Positions 1 to 9,775 of a stretch of DNA of 64,000 nt are shown piece by piece. A program made the position numbers and the translations under genes. Position 1 is the first letter of the stretch. The number at the start of each line of letters is the position of its first letter. Below the pieces are notes generated by a model that ran no database searches, was not told where the DNA came from, and was given only the letters and a program-made list of their open reading frames with translations. This DNA is from Rhodovulum tesquicola. GTDB taxonomy: Bacteria; Pseudomonadota; Alphaproteobacteria; Rhodobacterales; Rhodobacteraceae. The stretch lies in assembly GCF_024128855.1 (NCBI RefSeq), contig NZ_JAMYDV010000006.1, positions 104,056-168,055 of the forward strand, in the 5' to 3' direction.

Positions 1-1020
1 AAGGATCGTCCGGGTGCGGAAGACATGGGTCCAGATCGAGCGGGGCTTTTCGCCCGCCCGTTCGCGCGTCTCGTCCGACAGGGCCATGTAGTCGACCAGC
101 CCGCGCGGCTTGCCGATCTTATCCATCACCTCGTCGCAGGCGTCGATGCACAGCCCGCAGGTGATGCAGGCCAGTTGCTGGCCGTCGCGGATGTCGATGC
201 CCATGGGACAGACATTCACACAGGCATAGCAGTCGATGCAATCGCCCAGCACCTCGGCGCCCTCGGCCTTGCGATGCTTGCCGCGCGGCTCGCCCCGCCA
301 GTCGCGATAGCCGATGGTGATCGTGTCCTCGTCCATCATCGCGGCCTGGATCCGCGGCCAGGGGCACATGTAGATGCAGACCTGTTCGCGCATGAAGCCG
401 CCCAGGATCAGCGTGGTCAGCGTCAGCACGAGGATGGTGGAATAGGCGATCGGGTGGGCCTGAAGCGTGATCAGGTTCCACAAGAGCGTCGGCGCGTCGG
501 CGAAGTAGAACACCCAGGCGCCGCCCGTCGCCACCGAGATCAGCAGCCAGAGCGTCCATTTGGACAGCCGCAGGCGCGTCTTGTGCAGATCCCACTTGGC
601 GTTCCACAGCCGCGCGCGCTTGTTGCGGTCGCCCTCGATCCAGCGCTCGGTCAGGATGAACAGGTCGGTCCAGACCGTCTGCGGGCAGAAATAGCCGCAC
701 CACACCCGGCCCAGTGCCGAGGTGAACAGGAACAGCCCCAGCCCCGCCATGATCAGCAGGCCCGCGACGAAATAGAATTCGTGCGGCCAGATCTCGATCC
801 AGAAGAAGAAGAAGCGCCGGTTGGCAAGGTCGATCAGCACCGCCTGGTCGGGCATGTTCGGCCCCCGGTCCCAGCGGATCCAGGGCAGCAGGTAGTAGAT
901 GCCGAGGCAGATGGCGAGAAGCCACCATCTGAGGGTGCGGAACCTGCCCGAGACGCGGCGCGGGAAGATCGGTTCGCGGGCGACGTAAAGGCGTTCGGGG
1001 GGCTGTTCTGTCGAGCTCAC
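1..1020 (-). CDS. ccoG: CcoG/RdxB, cbb3 oxidase assembly ferredoxin-like membrane protein (C-terminal end outside window)
   Basis: The frame is open from a GTG at 1020 to the window edge, so the C terminus is missing. CcoG is a membrane iron-sulfur protein needed to assemble the cbb3 oxidase and is linked to copper reduction for the CuB site. The cluster-binding region near the left edge reads CIDCYACVNVCP, then DIRDGQQLACITCGLCIDAC, a 2x[4Fe-4S] ferredoxin pattern typical of CcoG. Hydrophobic transmembrane segments precede it. GGAG lies 7-8 nt before the GTG. It follows ccoP on the same strand, the usual ccoNOQP-ccoGHIS order; ccoHIS would lie beyond the edge. Family assignment is secure; the exact start is likely. 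Confidence 0.93.
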   Translation of the reverse strand, partial: MSSTEQPPERLYVAREPIFPRRVSGRFRTLRWWLLAICLGIYYLLPWIRWDRGPNMPDQAVLIDLANRRFFFFWIEIWPHEFYFVAGLLIMAGLGLFLFTSALGRVWCGYFCPQTVWTDLFILTERWIEGDRNKRARLWNAKWDLHKTRLRLSKWTLWLLISVATGGAWVFYFADAPTLLWNLITLQAHPIAYSTILVLTLTTLILGGFMREQVCIYMCPWPRIQAAMMDEDTITIGYRDWRGEPRGKHRKAEGAEVLGDCIDCYACVNVCPMGIDIRDGQQLACITCGLCIDACDEVMDKIGKPRGLVDYMALSDETRERAGEKPRSIWTHVFRTRTIL

Positions 1021-1270
1021 GGGCTCACTCCGTTCGGGCTGCAGGCCCGGCCGGCCGTTCGCGGCGCGCCACTGGACCCTGCATCTGTTCTAACTAGACC
1101 TTGCGCCGGGCGATTGAAAGCACCCGCCCGTTCACATTCTGGGCCGCGGCCGGACCGAATCAGCGGACGCCTCGCCTGAGAACTGGAAAAGTTCCAAATC
1201 TGTGCGCAGGCGAACAGCCGTATCTCACCTGGCGCGCTGGACGGGTTCGGGGGGATGGGCGAGGATGAAC

Positions 1271-1341
1271 ACCGGCCCCCGTGGAAACGCGCGAACAGGA
1301 TGGGGGCCGGTGCCATCGACCGGGGGCCTTGCGGCCCCCGG
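1271..1341 (-). terminator. GC-rich hairpins downstream of ccoP
   Basis: The 333-base stretch 1021-1353 between ccoP and ccoG holds no convincing gene. It contains two perfect inverted repeats: CCGGGGGCC/GGCCCCCGG at 1320-1328/1333-1341 with a 4-nt loop, and ACCGGCCCCC/GGGGGCCGGT at 1271-1280/1302-1311. No T-run follows, so they may attenuate or stabilise the ccoNOQP transcript rather than terminate it fully. Nothing else was recognised in the gap. Confidence 0.55.
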
Positions 1342-1353
1342 AAGACTTTGATC

Positions 1354-2241
1354 TCACTCGCCCCCGCCAAGCTGATGGACATAGGTCGCAACCGCACGCC
1401 GGTCGGCCTCGCTCAGGCGTTCCTGGTGGCTCGGCATGACGCCGAAGCGCGCGTAGAACACCGTTTCGGTCAGCGTCTCGACACTTCCGCCATAAAGCCA
1501 GATCGCGTCCGTCAGATTGGGCGCGCCCTGATAGCGGTCTCCGGTTCCATCATCCATGTGGCACGAGGCACAGTTGTATAGAAACACCTCTTCGCCATCG
1601 CTTGCCAATGCGGCATCATGTTCCTGGCCGGATATTTTTCGGACGTAATGCACGACCTGCCCGATTTCCTCGTCGGTCAGCAACTCGTCCACGCCGAAGG
1701 CCGGCATCTGGGACCAGCGCGCATCCGGATCGTCCTCGTTGCGGATGCCGTGGGTGACGGTGGTATAGATGTCCTCGAGCGCGCCACCCCAGAGCCAGTC
1801 ATCGTCCAGAAGGCTGGGATAGCCCGCCGCCTGCACGCCCGCCGCACCCGAGCCGTGGCATTGCGCGCAGAAGGTCCGGAACACCGCCGCCCCGCCCTGA
1901 ACGGCGTAGTTGTAGAGGTCGGGATCGGCGCGGATCACCTCGGGGTCCAGTTCCACCTCGATCAGACGCGCCACCAGATCGGCATTCGCCCCCTGGAACC
2001 GCTCGATCTCGCGCGCCACCTCGGCCCGGGTCGAATAGCCCAGAAGGCCCGGCGTCGCCCCCGATTTCAGCGGGATGGCCGGGTAAAGGACCGCGTAGAT
2101 CAGTGCGAAGGCGATGCAGGCGTAGAAGGACCAGAGCCACCAGCGCGGCAGGGGATTGTTCAACTCCTCGATGCCGTCCCAGCTATGGCCGGTGGTGCCG
2201 ACCACGTCTTCGGGCAGGGGTTTCTTGTCGCTCGTGCTCAT
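1354..2241 (-). CDS. ccoP: Cytochrome c oxidase cbb3 subunit III (dihaem CcoP)
   Basis: This 295-residue membrane-anchored dihaem cytochrome c passes electrons from soluble or tethered cytochromes c to CcoN. One transmembrane helix spans about residues 35-53 and is followed by a periplasmic part with two haem motifs, CAQCH (C125-H129) and CASCH (C224-H228). Candidate axial Met ligands follow each, for example in SQMPAF. The length fits the family. The start codon overlaps the end of ccoQ by 4 nt (ATGA), which implies translational coupling. It is the last gene of ccoNOQP and the operon is probably activated by FnrL from the palindrome upstream of ccoN. Confidence 0.97.
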   Translation of the reverse strand: MSTSDKKPLPEDVVGTTGHSWDGIEELNNPLPRWWLWSFYACIAFALIYAVLYPAIPLKSGATPGLLGYSTRAEVAREIERFQGANADLVARLIEVELDPEVIRADPDLYNYAVQGGAAVFRTFCAQCHGSGAAGVQAAGYPSLLDDDWLWGGALEDIYTTVTHGIRNEDDPDARWSQMPAFGVDELLTDEEIGQVVHYVRKISGQEHDAALASDGEEVFLYNCASCHMDDGTGDRYQGAPNLTDAIWLYGGSVETLTETVFYARFGVMPSHQERLSEADRRAVATYVHQLGGGE

Positions 2242-2450
2242 GTCCGCGCCTCCTTGTGGCGGGCGGCCTCATCCGCGTCATCGGACGGGGCGGGTTCGTT
2301 GTCATGCCGGAACGGGATGTCGGCGCTGTCGCGATGCACCCGCGCGCTGCCCGGGCGCAAAGCCCAGAAGATCACGCCGATGAAGAACAGCGTCAGGAAC
2401 AAGAGCATCCAGCTGTCCGCGAAGGCGCGCATGGCGGTATAGGTTTCCAT
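2238..2450 (-). CDS. ccoQ: cbb3 oxidase small subunit CcoQ (subunit IV)
   Basis: A 70-residue protein with a single membrane helix (about residues 12-32) and a charged, Asp/Glu/His-rich cytoplasmic tail. Its position between ccoO and ccoP and its topology identify it as CcoQ. This subunit stabilises the core complex and, in Rhodobacter, is implicated in oxygen-dependent signalling from the oxidase. Sequence conservation in the family is low, so synteny carries much of the call. The gene starts 12 nt after ccoO and its stop overlaps the ccoP start. Confidence 0.9.
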   Translation of the reverse strand: METYTAMRAFADSWMLLFLTLFFIGVIFWALRPGSARVHRDSADIPFRHDNEPAPSDDADEAARHKEART

Positions 2451-2462
2451 TGCGCCCCCCCC

Positions 2463-3191
2463 CTACCGGCTTGCATGCGGCTCGAAGGTCGAGAAATCGA
2501 CCAGCGTGCCCAGCATCTGCAGATAGGCGACCAGCGCATCCATTTCCGAGATGCCTGGCCTGCCGTCGAAATTGCGCACCTGCGCACCGGGATAGCGTTC
2601 CAGCAGCGCATCGGCGCCATCCGAGAACGGGTCGATCTGGGCGTTGAAATCCGCCACCGCGTTCTCGATCATCTCGTCGGTATAGGGCACGCCGACCATG
2701 CGGTGAACGCGCAGCTTGTCCGCGATCCCCTGCGGGTCGATCATCCGGTTCTCGAGGAAGCCGTATTTGGGCATGATCGATTCCGGCACCACAGATTGCG
2801 GGTCGCGCAGGTGCTGGACATGCCAGTCGTCCGAGTAGCGCCCGCCGACGCGGGCGAGGTCGGGCCCGGTCCGCTTGGACCCCCACTGGAACGGGTGGTC
2901 ATACATCGACTCCGCCGCCAACGAGTAGTGACCGTAGCGTTCGACCTCGTCGCGCATCGGGCGGATCATCTGGCTGTGGCAGACATAGCAGCCCTCGCGG
3001 ACATAGATGTCGCGCCCTTCCAGCTCCATCGGCGAGTAGGGGCGCACGCCCTCCACCTCCTCGATCGTGTTCTCGAGGTAGAAGAGCGGCGCGATCTCCA
3101 CCAGACCGCCGACGGTCACCACCAGGAAGCTGAACACCAGAAGCAGCGAGGCGTTCTTCTCAAGGATCTTGTGCTTTTCGAGAATGGCCAT
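2463..3191 (-). CDS. ccoO: Cytochrome c oxidase cbb3 subunit II (monohaem CcoO)
   Basis: A 242-residue monohaem cytochrome c subunit with an N-terminal membrane anchor (about residues 14-36) and haem site CYVCH (C68-C71-H72). The conserved segments [13 protein letters not shown] and [18 protein letters not shown] are characteristic of CcoO. AAGGAG lies at a good distance before the ATG. The gene begins 12 nt after ccoN stops and is part of the ccoNOQP transcript. Its haem relays electrons from CcoP toward the haem b centres of CcoN. Confidence 0.97.
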   Translation of the reverse strand: MAILEKHKILEKNASLLLVFSFLVVTVGGLVEIAPLFYLENTIEEVEGVRPYSPMELEGRDIYVREGCYVCHSQMIRPMRDEVERYGHYSLAAESMYDHPFQWGSKRTGPDLARVGGRYSDDWHVQHLRDPQSVVPESIMPKYGFLENRMIDPQGIADKLRVHRMVGVPYTDEMIENAVADFNAQIDPFSDGADALLERYPGAQVRNFDGRPGISEMDALVAYLQMLGTLVDFSTFEPHASR

Positions 3192-3203
3192 GGCTTGTGC
3201 TCC

Positions 3204-4802
3204 TTATTCCGCGGGGGCCGCGACGCGCGCGGGCTGACGGGCCGGCGCGGAGGTGGCGGTCTTCCAGATGTTGAAGCACATGATCAGGCCGCCGAGGACA
3301 TAGAGCCCCCCGCCGATGGCACGGACCACATACATCGGGAACTTGGCGCTGACGGTGTCGGCAAAGCTGTTGACCAGGAAGCCCTGGGCATCGACCTCAC
3401 GCCACATCAGCCCTTCCATGATGCCCGACACCCACATCGAGGCGGCGTAGAGCACGATCCCGATGGTCGCGAGCCAGAAGTGCCAGGAGACCAGCGCGGT
3501 CGAGTAGAGCCGCTCCTTGCCCCAGAGCCGCGGCGCGAGGAAGTAGAGCGCGCCGAAGGTGATCATGCCGTTCCAGCCCAGAGCGCCGGAATGGACGTGG
3601 CCGATGGTCCAGTCGGTGTAGTGCGACAGCGAGTTGACCGCCTTGATGGACATCATCGGTCCCTCGAAGGTGGACATGCCGTAGAAGCCCACGGCCACCA
3701 CCATCATCCGGATCACCGGGTCGGTGCGCAGCTTGTCCCAGGCCCCCGACAGCGTCATCAGGCCGTTGATCATGCCGCCCCAGGAGGGCATCCACAGCAT
3801 GATCGAGAACACCATGCCCAGCGTCGAGGCCCAGTCGGGCAGCGCGGTATAGTGCAGGTGGTGCGGACCCGCCCAGATATAGAGGAAGATCAGCGCCCAG
3901 AAGTGGATGATCGACAGCTTGTAGCTGTAGACCGGGCGCTCGGCCTGCTTGGGCACGAAATAGTACATCATGCCCAGGAAACCCGCGGTCAGGAAGAAGC
4001 CCACCGCATTGTGGCCATACCACCACTGGATCATCGCGTCCTGCACGCCGGCGAAGACCTGAACCGATTTCGACCCGAAGAGCGACACCGGCACGCTGAG
4101 GTTGTTGACGATGTGCAGCATCGCCACGGTCACGATGAAGGACAGGTAGAACCAGTTCGCCACGTAGATGTGGGGTTCCTTGCGGCGGAAGATCGTGCCC
4201 AGGAAGATCGCCAGGTAGACCACCCAGACGATGGTCAGCCACCAGTCCACGTACCATTCCGGCTCGGCATATTCCTTGGACTGGGTCGCGCCCAGGACGT
4301 AGCCCGTCGCCGCGAGGATGATGAAAAGCTGGTAGCCCCAGAACACGAACCAGGCGGCATTGCCGCCCCAGAGCCGCGCGGCGCTGGTGCGCTGCACCAC
4401 GTAGAACGATGTGGCGATCAGGGCGTTGCCGCCGAAGGCGAAGATCACCGCCGAGGTGTGAAGGGGCCGCAGCCGACCGAAGTTCAGGTGGCCCTGCGCC
4501 CATTCGAAATTGAGCCAGGGAAAGGCAAGCTGACTGGCGATGAAGGTTCCCGCGGCAAAGCCGACCACCCCCCAGAATGCTGTCGCGATGACACCCGCGC
4601 GGACGACATCGTCCATATATCCCGTTTCCGGCACCGGTTTCGGGTCGCCGGTGCGCCGCACCGTCCACAGAAAAAGCCCCGCCGCGACCAGCATCACGAT
4701 CACCGCGTGCACCTGATATGCGAAGTCGCGCGCATAGCTCGCCGCGATCGCGGCACAAACCGCGATGACGCCATAGACGGCGATCTTAACGTAGTCCCAC
4801 AT
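3204..4802 (-). CDS. ccoN: Cytochrome c oxidase cbb3 catalytic subunit I (CcoN)
   Basis: CcoN is the oxygen-reducing, proton-pumping haem-copper subunit (type C) of the high-affinity oxidase used at low oxygen. I chose the ATG at 4802 (533 aa, starting [11 protein letters not shown]), which has GAAGGGAC upstream. The in-frame ATG at 4892 would put the start inside the FNR palindrome and add 30 residues that do not look like CcoN. About twelve membrane segments are visible. Histidine ligands occur in [14 protein letters not shown], in [10 protein letters not shown] (which also contains the Tyr of the active site region), in [11 protein letters not shown], and in the late [14 protein letters not shown] segment. 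First gene of ccoNOQP. Confidence 0.98.
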   Translation of the reverse strand: MWDYVKIAVYGVIAVCAAIAASYARDFAYQVHAVIVMLVAAGLFLWTVRRTGDPKPVPETGYMDDVVRAGVIATAFWGVVGFAAGTFIASQLAFPWLNFEWAQGHLNFGRLRPLHTSAVIFAFGGNALIATSFYVVQRTSAARLWGGNAAWFVFWGYQLFIILAATGYVLGATQSKEYAEPEWYVDWWLTIVWVVYLAIFLGTIFRRKEPHIYVANWFYLSFIVTVAMLHIVNNLSVPVSLFGSKSVQVFAGVQDAMIQWWYGHNAVGFFLTAGFLGMMYYFVPKQAERPVYSYKLSIIHFWALIFLYIWAGPHHLHYTALPDWASTLGMVFSIMLWMPSWGGMINGLMTLSGAWDKLRTDPVIRMMVVAVGFYGMSTFEGPMMSIKAVNSLSHYTDWTIGHVHSGALGWNGMITFGALYFLAPRLWGKERLYSTALVSWHFWLATIGIVLYAASMWVSGIMEGLMWREVDAQGFLVNSFADTVSAKFPMYVVRAIGGGLYVLGGLIMCFNIWKTATSAPARQPARVAAPAE

Positions 4803-4891
4803 TGGAAGTCCCTTCGTCTCATCCGGCCGATTCCCGGCGGCCGACTCCCTCACTATACCGTGACGTATCCCGTTGTATGCAAAAATATGCA

Positions 4892-4905
4892 TTGATCCAT
4901 GTCAA
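4892..4905. promoter_or_regulatory. FNR-type operator upstream of ccoN
   Basis: TTGATCCATGTCAA fits the FNR consensus TTGAT-N4-ATCAA with one mismatch. Its centre is about 97 bp before the ccoN ATG. FnrL, encoded 1 kb away, is the likely ligand and would activate the oxidase operon at low oxygen. Confidence 0.85.
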
Positions 4906-4933
4906 GGCATCTTCGAACGGTTCCAAAGTCTGG

Positions 4934-4947
4934 TTGATCCTTGTCAA
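4934..4947. promoter_or_regulatory. FNR-type operator upstream of the universal stress gene
   Basis: TTGATCCTTGTCAA is a second FNR-like palindrome, 42 bp (four helical turns, centre to centre) from the first. Its centre lies about 75 bp before the GTG of the stress-protein gene, so one box probably serves each divergent promoter. Confidence 0.82.
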
Positions 4948-5015
4948 AGCCCGGCCGCCGACCTCGGCGCTAGAGTCGCGGGCAACGTCAGGGTCGACGC
5001 GAAGGAGCAGTTCAG

Positions 5016-5855
5016 GTGGGTTACAAGACCATTCTCACGATCATCACGGATACCGACATCGCCCATTCGGCGCTCGAGCCCGCCATCACGCTTGCGAACC
5101 GGGAGGATGCCCATCTCGACATTCTCTGCCTGGGCGTGGACCGCACCCAGACGGGCTATTACTACGCCGGTACGAACGCCTTCATCCAGCAGGAGACGCT
5201 GCACAAGGCGCAGGAGGATTCTGCCGCGATCGAGGCCGCCGTCAAGGACCGGCTGGGCCGCGAGGGGATTGTCTGGGCCACCGAGGCTGCGGTCGCGCAG
5301 ATCGCTGGGTTGAGCCATCTTGTCGCGCAGCGCGCGCGCTTTTCCGACCTGGTCGTGATGCCCCGCCCCTATGGAGAACGGCGCGGCATCGAGGACGAGG
5401 CGGCGACCGAGGCGGTGCTGTTCGACGGCCATGCGCCCCTTCTGATCATGCCCGAGGACGCGGATGCCGGGGTGATCGGGCAGAAGATCGTGATCGCATG
5501 GAACCAGAGCCACGAGGCGATGGCCGCGATCAAGCAGGCGATGCCGCTGATGAAGCATGCGGAGCTGGTGAACATCGCCATCGTCGATCCGCCGAGGCAC
5601 GGCTCGGATCGGTCGGACCCGGGCGGGGCGCTGTCGCAGATGCTGTCGCGCCATGGGGTGAAGGCCGAAATCTCGGTGCTGGCCAGAACCATGCCGCGGA
5701 TTTCGGACGTGCTCCAGCGCCACACCCAGGACATCGCGGCCGACATGATGGTCATGGGAGCCTATGGCCATTCCCGCTTCCGCGAGGCGATCCTGGGCGG
5801 CGCCACCAGAGACATGCTTGAGCGAACCGGAGTGCCGATCCTGATGGCGCATTGA
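5016..5855 (+). CDS. Universal stress protein, two tandem Usp domains
   Basis: A 279-residue protein with two UspA-like halves. The first begins YKTILTIITDTD and the second begins QKIVIAWNQSHEA. The second half keeps an ATP-loop-like pattern near the end (MGAYGHSRFREAILGGAT). Such tandem Usp proteins commonly sit between ccoN and fnrL in Rhodobacteraceae and are induced at low oxygen; the exact function is unknown. The start is GTG at 5016, preceded by AAGGAG. An FNR-type site upstream suggests FnrL control. It is probably cytoplasmic, as no signal or membrane segment is present. Confidence 0.9.
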   Translation: MGYKTILTIITDTDIAHSALEPAITLANREDAHLDILCLGVDRTQTGYYYAGTNAFIQQETLHKAQEDSAAIEAAVKDRLGREGIVWATEAAVAQIAGLSHLVAQRARFSDLVVMPRPYGERRGIEDEAATEAVLFDGHAPLLIMPEDADAGVIGQKIVIAWNQSHEAMAAIKQAMPLMKHAELVNIAIVDPPRHGSDRSDPGGALSQMLSRHGVKAEISVLARTMPRISDVLQRHTQDIAADMMVMGAYGHSRFREAILGGATRDMLERTGVPILMAH

Positions 5856-5896
5856 CGCGGCGCGGGCGGCGCGGGGCCAGGCGGCCCCCGCCCGCC

Positions 5897-6643
5897 TCAG
5901 GGCAACATGCCGCCGTCGCTGTCGTCGCCCGTCTCGCCGAGCAGACGGTCGAAATCGGGAATGGTCACGTGACGCTTGCCTTCCAGAACGATCACCCCGT
6001 CGCGCTTGAGCGCCGACATCTGCCGGCTGACGGTTTCCAGCGTCAGCCCAAGATAATCGGCCATCGCCTCGCGCGTCAGCGGCAGGTCGAACACGATCCG
6101 GCCGCGCGGGTTGGACAGTTTCAGCGTCGCGTCGCGCCGGGCGATGATCGCCAGCAGGCTCGCGATCTTCTCGCGCGCGGTCTTGCGGCCCAGCAGCAGC
6201 ATCCATTCGCGCGCCGCGTCCAGTTCGTCCAGCGTCATCTCCAGCAGGCGCTGCCCGATATGGGGCGTGCGGATCATCAGCTCTTCGAAGGGTTTCTTGC
6301 GGAAGCAGCACATGGTCAGCGCCGTCGTCGCCACCACGTCATAGGCGGCCGTCTCGCGGCCCGGGCGGCCCACGAAATCCGAGGGCAGCAGCAGGCCCAC
6401 CATCTGGGTGCGCCCGTCCTCCATCGTCTGGCTGAGCGTCGCGATGCCCTCGATCACCGAGGCGACGAAATCCATCCGGTCGCCCGACCAGATGACGGTC
6501 TGCCCGGCATCGTAGGTCCGGTAGTACTTGATCGCCTCGAGCTGATCCAGTTCGTCGGTCTCGCAGCGGGCACAGACGGCCCGGTGCCGGATCGGGCAAT
6601 CCGCGCATTCCGTCTGCGCGAGGTGGGGGTCGGTCACGGCCAT
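5897..6643 (-). CDS. fnrL: FnrL, oxygen-sensing Crp/Fnr-family transcription regulator
   Basis: FnrL binds an oxygen-labile [4Fe-4S] cluster and activates anaerobic and microaerobic genes. The 248-residue form starting MAVTDPH (ATG at 6643) is preferred over the ATG at 6670 because the longer start lies inside the FNR palindrome and adds nine atypical residues. The N-terminal cysteines C13, C16, C24 and C27 and a central CC (in TMCCFRKK) supply the cluster ligands. A cyclic-nucleotide-binding-like beta barrel follows. The C-terminal helix-turn-helix contains ETVSRQMSALK, where E, S and R match the residues by which FNR reads TTGAT. It is divergent from hemN and may regulate itself. Confidence 0.95.
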   Translation of the reverse strand: MAVTDPHLAQTECADCPIRHRAVCARCETDELDQLEAIKYYRTYDAGQTVIWSGDRMDFVASVIEGIATLSQTMEDGRTQMVGLLLPSDFVGRPGRETAAYDVVATTALTMCCFRKKPFEELMIRTPHIGQRLLEMTLDELDAAREWMLLLGRKTAREKIASLLAIIARRDATLKLSNPRGRIVFDLPLTREAMADYLGLTLETVSRQMSALKRDGVIVLEGKRHVTIPDFDRLLGETGDDSDGGMLP

Positions 6644-6656
6644 TCCGTTTCCAATT

Positions 6657-6670
6657 TTGACTTCGATCAA
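6657..6670. promoter_or_regulatory. FNR-type operator between fnrL and hemN
   Basis: TTGACTTCGATCAA differs from TTGAT-N4-ATCAA at one position. The centre is about 20 bp from the fnrL ATG and 42 bp before the hemN ATG at 6706. It probably mediates fnrL autoregulation, hemN activation, or both. Confidence 0.78.
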
Positions 6671-6705
6671 GGAGCGAACGCTTGGGTGAAAATAACGCTA
6701 GTGCA

Positions 6706-8061
6706 ATGAGCACCGAATCGCAACTCACGCGTCTCGGTCTATTCGATGCGAAAGTGCCCCGCTACACCAGTTACCCGACGGCGCCGCACTTCAACGCATC
6801 GGTAGACGACGGAGACTTCGCCGGCTGGATCGACCAGATCGAGCCCGGTTCGCAGATTTCCCTGTATATCCATGTGCCGTTCTGCCGGCGGTTGTGCTGG
6901 TTCTGCGCCTGCCGGACGCAGGGCACGCGGTCCGACTCGCCGGTGCGCGCCTATCTCGAGACGCTCAAGGCCGAGGTCGAGATGCTGGGCCGGCGCCTGC
7001 CCTCGGGGGTGACGCTGTCGCGGCTGCACTGGGGCGGGGGCACGCCGACGCTTCTGGCGCCGGACATGATGAAGGAGTTGACCGAGGTCATCTTCAGGGC
7101 CGCGCCGATGCACGAAACCGGCGAGTTCTCGGTCGAGATCGACCCCAACGAGATCGACGAGGCGCGTCTGGACGTGCTGGCCGCGGCGGGGATGAACCGC
7201 GCCTCGATCGGGATCCAGGATTTCGACCCGCAGATCCAGTCGGTGATCGGGCGCATCCAGAGCTATGACGTGACCCGCGACGCGGTGGACATGATCCGCG
7301 CCCGCGGCATCCCCAGCCTGAACGCCGACATCCTCTATGGCCTGCCGCACCAGTCGAACGAGCGGATCGCCGAATCGGTGCAGAAGCTGATGTCGCTCTC
7401 GCCCGACCGGGTGGCGCTTTACGGCTATGCCCATGTGCCGTGGATGGCGCGTCGCCAGTCGATGATCCCGGCCGAGGCGCTGCCCACGCCCGAGGCGCGG
7501 CTGAAGCTTTACGAGACCGCGAAGGAACTGTTCCTGTGGGACGGCTATCGCGAGATCGGCATCGACCACTTCTCGCGGCCCGAGGACGGGCTGGCCCGCG
7601 CGCTGGATGCCGGTCGGCTGCGGCGGAACTTCCAGGGCTATACCGACGACACCGCGCCCGCGCTCATCGGGCTGGGGGCGTCCTCGATCTCGAAGTTTCC
7701 GCAGGGCTTCGCGCAGAACCTGTCGGGCACGTCGGACTATACCGCGCGCATCCGCGACGGGCGCTTTGCCACCGGGCGGGGCCATGTCTTCACGCCCGAG
7801 GACAACATGCGCTCGCGCCTGATCGAGCAGCTGATGTGCGAGTTCCGCATCTCGACCGCCGAGATCACCGAGACCTTCGGCATCTCGAAATCGGAACTGA
7901 ACCGCATGTTCGGCGAGGTCGTCGACCAGTTCGCGGGTTTCGTGGACCTGACCAATGACGGGCTGGTGATCCCCGAGCATGGCAAGCCGCTGACCCGGAT
8001 GATCGCCCGCGCCTTCGACGCCTACGACCTGTCGAAGGCGGGTCACAGTTCGGCGATCTGA
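6706..8061 (+). CDS. hemN: Oxygen-independent coproporphyrinogen III dehydrogenase (HemN/HemZ)
   Basis: A radical-SAM enzyme that converts coproporphyrinogen III to protoporphyrinogen IX without oxygen, in haem and bacteriochlorophyll synthesis. The cluster motif HVPFCRRLCWFCACR gives C60, C64 and C67 plus the extra Cys typical of HemN. PRYTSYPTAPHF precedes it and LHWGGGTPT follows. Length is 451 aa, as in E. coli HemN (457). I chose ATG 6706 because homologues begin about ten residues before LGLFDAKVPRY. An in-frame TTG at 6682 has a much better Shine-Dalgarno (AAGGAG, 7-nt spacer) and remains possible. FnrL control is expected from the palindrome upstream. Confidence 0.95.
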   Translation: MSTESQLTRLGLFDAKVPRYTSYPTAPHFNASVDDGDFAGWIDQIEPGSQISLYIHVPFCRRLCWFCACRTQGTRSDSPVRAYLETLKAEVEMLGRRLPSGVTLSRLHWGGGTPTLLAPDMMKELTEVIFRAAPMHETGEFSVEIDPNEIDEARLDVLAAAGMNRASIGIQDFDPQIQSVIGRIQSYDVTRDAVDMIRARGIPSLNADILYGLPHQSNERIAESVQKLMSLSPDRVALYGYAHVPWMARRQSMIPAEALPTPEARLKLYETAKELFLWDGYREIGIDHFSRPEDGLARALDAGRLRRNFQGYTDDTAPALIGLGASSISKFPQGFAQNLSGTSDYTARIRDGRFATGRGHVFTPEDNMRSRLIEQLMCEFRISTAEITETFGISKSELNRMFGEVVDQFAGFVDLTNDGLVIPEHGKPLTRMIARAFDAYDLSKAGHSSAI

Positions 8062-8125
8062 CCGAGACGGCCGGTCCGCGCTCTGCGTGGCCCGGACCTG
8101 CGGCGGGGAAATTACGCCCCGCCTG

Positions 8126-8160
8126 ACGCCCGCAGCATCCCCCGCCGCGGGCGTTTTCCT
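8126..8160 (+). terminator. Rho-independent terminator after hemN
   Basis: ACGCCCGC at 8126-8133 pairs with GCGGGCGT at 8147-8154 and is followed by TTTCCTTTT. A second stem, GGCGGGG/CCCCGCC at 8102-8123, lies just before it. It separates hemN from the convergent yej operon. Confidence 0.8.
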
Positions 8161-8170
8161 TTTGCGCGTT

Positions 8171-9775
8171 CTATTGGGCGGCGGCCACCGGCACGCCAAA
8201 GGCGGCCTGCATCAGCGTGCGGGTATAGCCGCTTTGCGGCGCCTCGAAGATCGCGCGGGCCTCACCCGCCTCGACGATGTCGCCCTGCTTCATCACGATG
8301 ACCTTGTGGCTGAGCGCGCGGACCACGCGCAGATCGTGGCTGATGAACAGATAGGCCAGGTCGTTGCGGCGTTGCAGCTCGCGCAGCAGGTCCACGATCT
8401 GAACCTGCACCGTCATGTCCAGCGCCGAGGTCGGTTCGTCCAGCACCAGCAGGCGCGGGCGCAGGATCATGGCCCGCGCGATCGCGATGCGCTGGCGCTG
8501 CCCGCCGGAAAACTCGTGCGGGTAGCGGTGCATCATCGCGGGGTCCAGCCCCACCTCGGTCAGGATCTGCGCCACTTCCTCGCGCGCGGACCGGCCCGAG
8601 CGGGCGCCATGCACGCCAAGCCCCTCGGCGACGATCTGCTCGACGGTCATGCGCGGGCTGAGGCTGCCGAACGGGTCCTGGAACACGATCTGCATGTCGC
8701 GGCGAAGCGGGCGCATCTGGCGCGATTTCAGCCCGTCGATGCCGCTGCCCTGAAAGACGATCCGCCCCTCGGACGAGATCAGCCGCATGATCGCCAGCGC
8801 CAGCGTGGTCTTGCCGGAACCGGATTCGCCCACGATGCCCAGCGTCTCGCCCGCGCGCACGGAAATGTCGGCCGCGTTCACCGCCTTGACATGGCCGACG
8901 GTGCGGCGCAGGAACCCGCGCTGGACGGGGAACCAGACCTTCAACGCCTCGGTGCGCATCACTTCCGGCGCGTCGGGCTTGACCGGATCGGGGCCGCCCA
9001 CTGCCTCGGCAGCCAGAAGCTTGCGGGTATAGGGGTGCTGCGGCGCGGTGAAGATGCTTTCGGTCGGGCCGGTCTCGACGATCTCGCCATCCTTCATCAC
9101 GCAGACCCGGTCGGCGATGCGGCGGACCACGCCCAGATCATGGGTGATGAACAGAAGGCTCAGCCCCTCGGCGCGTTTCAACTCGGCCAGCAGTTCGAGG
9201 ATCTGCGCCTCGATGGTCACATCCAGCGCGGTGGTGGGTTCGTCCGCGATCAGCAATTCCGGCCCGTTGGCCAGTGCCATGGCGATCATCACCCGCTGGC
9301 GCTGTCCGCCCGACAACTGGTGCGGATAGTCCTTGAGGCGGGATTCAGGGTCGCGGATGCCGACCTTGTGCAACAGTTCCAGCACCCGGGCCCGCGCGGG
9401 CGCGCCGGTCAGGCCCTGATGCAGCGCAAGGCTTTCGGTCAGCTGCTTTTCCAGCGTGTGCAGCGGGTTGAGCGAGGTCATCGGCTCCTGGAAGATGAAG
9501 CTGATATCGTTGCCCCGCACCGCGCGCAGCCGCGCCTCGGACGCGCCGATCAGTTCCTCGCCGCCATAGGTGATCGAGCCCGTGGCCGTCGCGCTGCCGG
9601 GCAGCAGCGCCACGGTCGAAAGCGCCGTAACCGACTTGCCCGACCCGGATTCGCCCACGATGGCCACGGTCTCGCCCCGGCCCACCTCGAAGCTGACGCC
9701 GCGCACGGCGGCGATGTCGCGCCCGTCCTGCCGGAAGCTGACCGACAGGTTCCGCACCTTGAGGACCGCGCTCAT
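8171..9775 (-). CDS. yejF: Peptide ABC transporter ATP-binding protein with two nucleotide-binding domains (YejF)
   Basis: A 534-residue fused double ATPase that powers import through YejBE. Each half carries Walker [10 protein letters not shown], a signature motif (LSGGQRQRV in the first half, FSGGQRQRI in the second) and a Walker B ending in DEPT. The domains cover about residues 5-255 and 280-530 and belong to the oligopeptide/dipeptide (OppDF) class. The ATG at 9775 overlaps the yejE stop by 4 nt (ATGA), so translation is coupled. The frame stays open further upstream, but that part lies antiparallel to nothing known and within yejE. YejABEF imports microcin C and small peptides in enterics; the substrate here is inferred. 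Confidence 0.95.
   Translation of the reverse strand: MSAVLKVRNLSVSFRQDGRDIAAVRGVSFEVGRGETVAIVGESGSGKSVTALSTVALLPGSATATGSITYGGEELIGASEARLRAVRGNDISFIFQEPMTSLNPLHTLEKQLTESLALHQGLTGAPARARVLELLHKVGIRDPESRLKDYPHQLSGGQRQRVMIAMALANGPELLIADEPTTALDVTIEAQILELLAELKRAEGLSLLFITHDLGVVRRIADRVCVMKDGEIVETGPTESIFTAPQHPYTRKLLAAEAVGGPDPVKPDAPEVMRTEALKVWFPVQRGFLRRTVGHVKAVNAADISVRAGETLGIVGESGSGKTTLALAIMRLISSEGRIVFQGSGIDGLKSRQMRPLRRDMQIVFQDPFGSLSPRMTVEQIVAEGLGVHGARSGRSAREEVAQILTEVGLDPAMMHRYPHEFSGGQRQRIAIARAMILRPRLLVLDEPTSALDMTVQVQIVDLLRELQRRNDLAYLFISHDLRVVRALSHKVIVMKQGDIVEAGEARAIFEAPQSGYTRTLMQAAFGVPVAAAQ

Noticed and set aside
2103..4895. A 930-codon plus-strand open frame opposite ccoNOQ
   Set aside because: Antisense shadow of three recognisable oxidase genes; composition is not protein-like.
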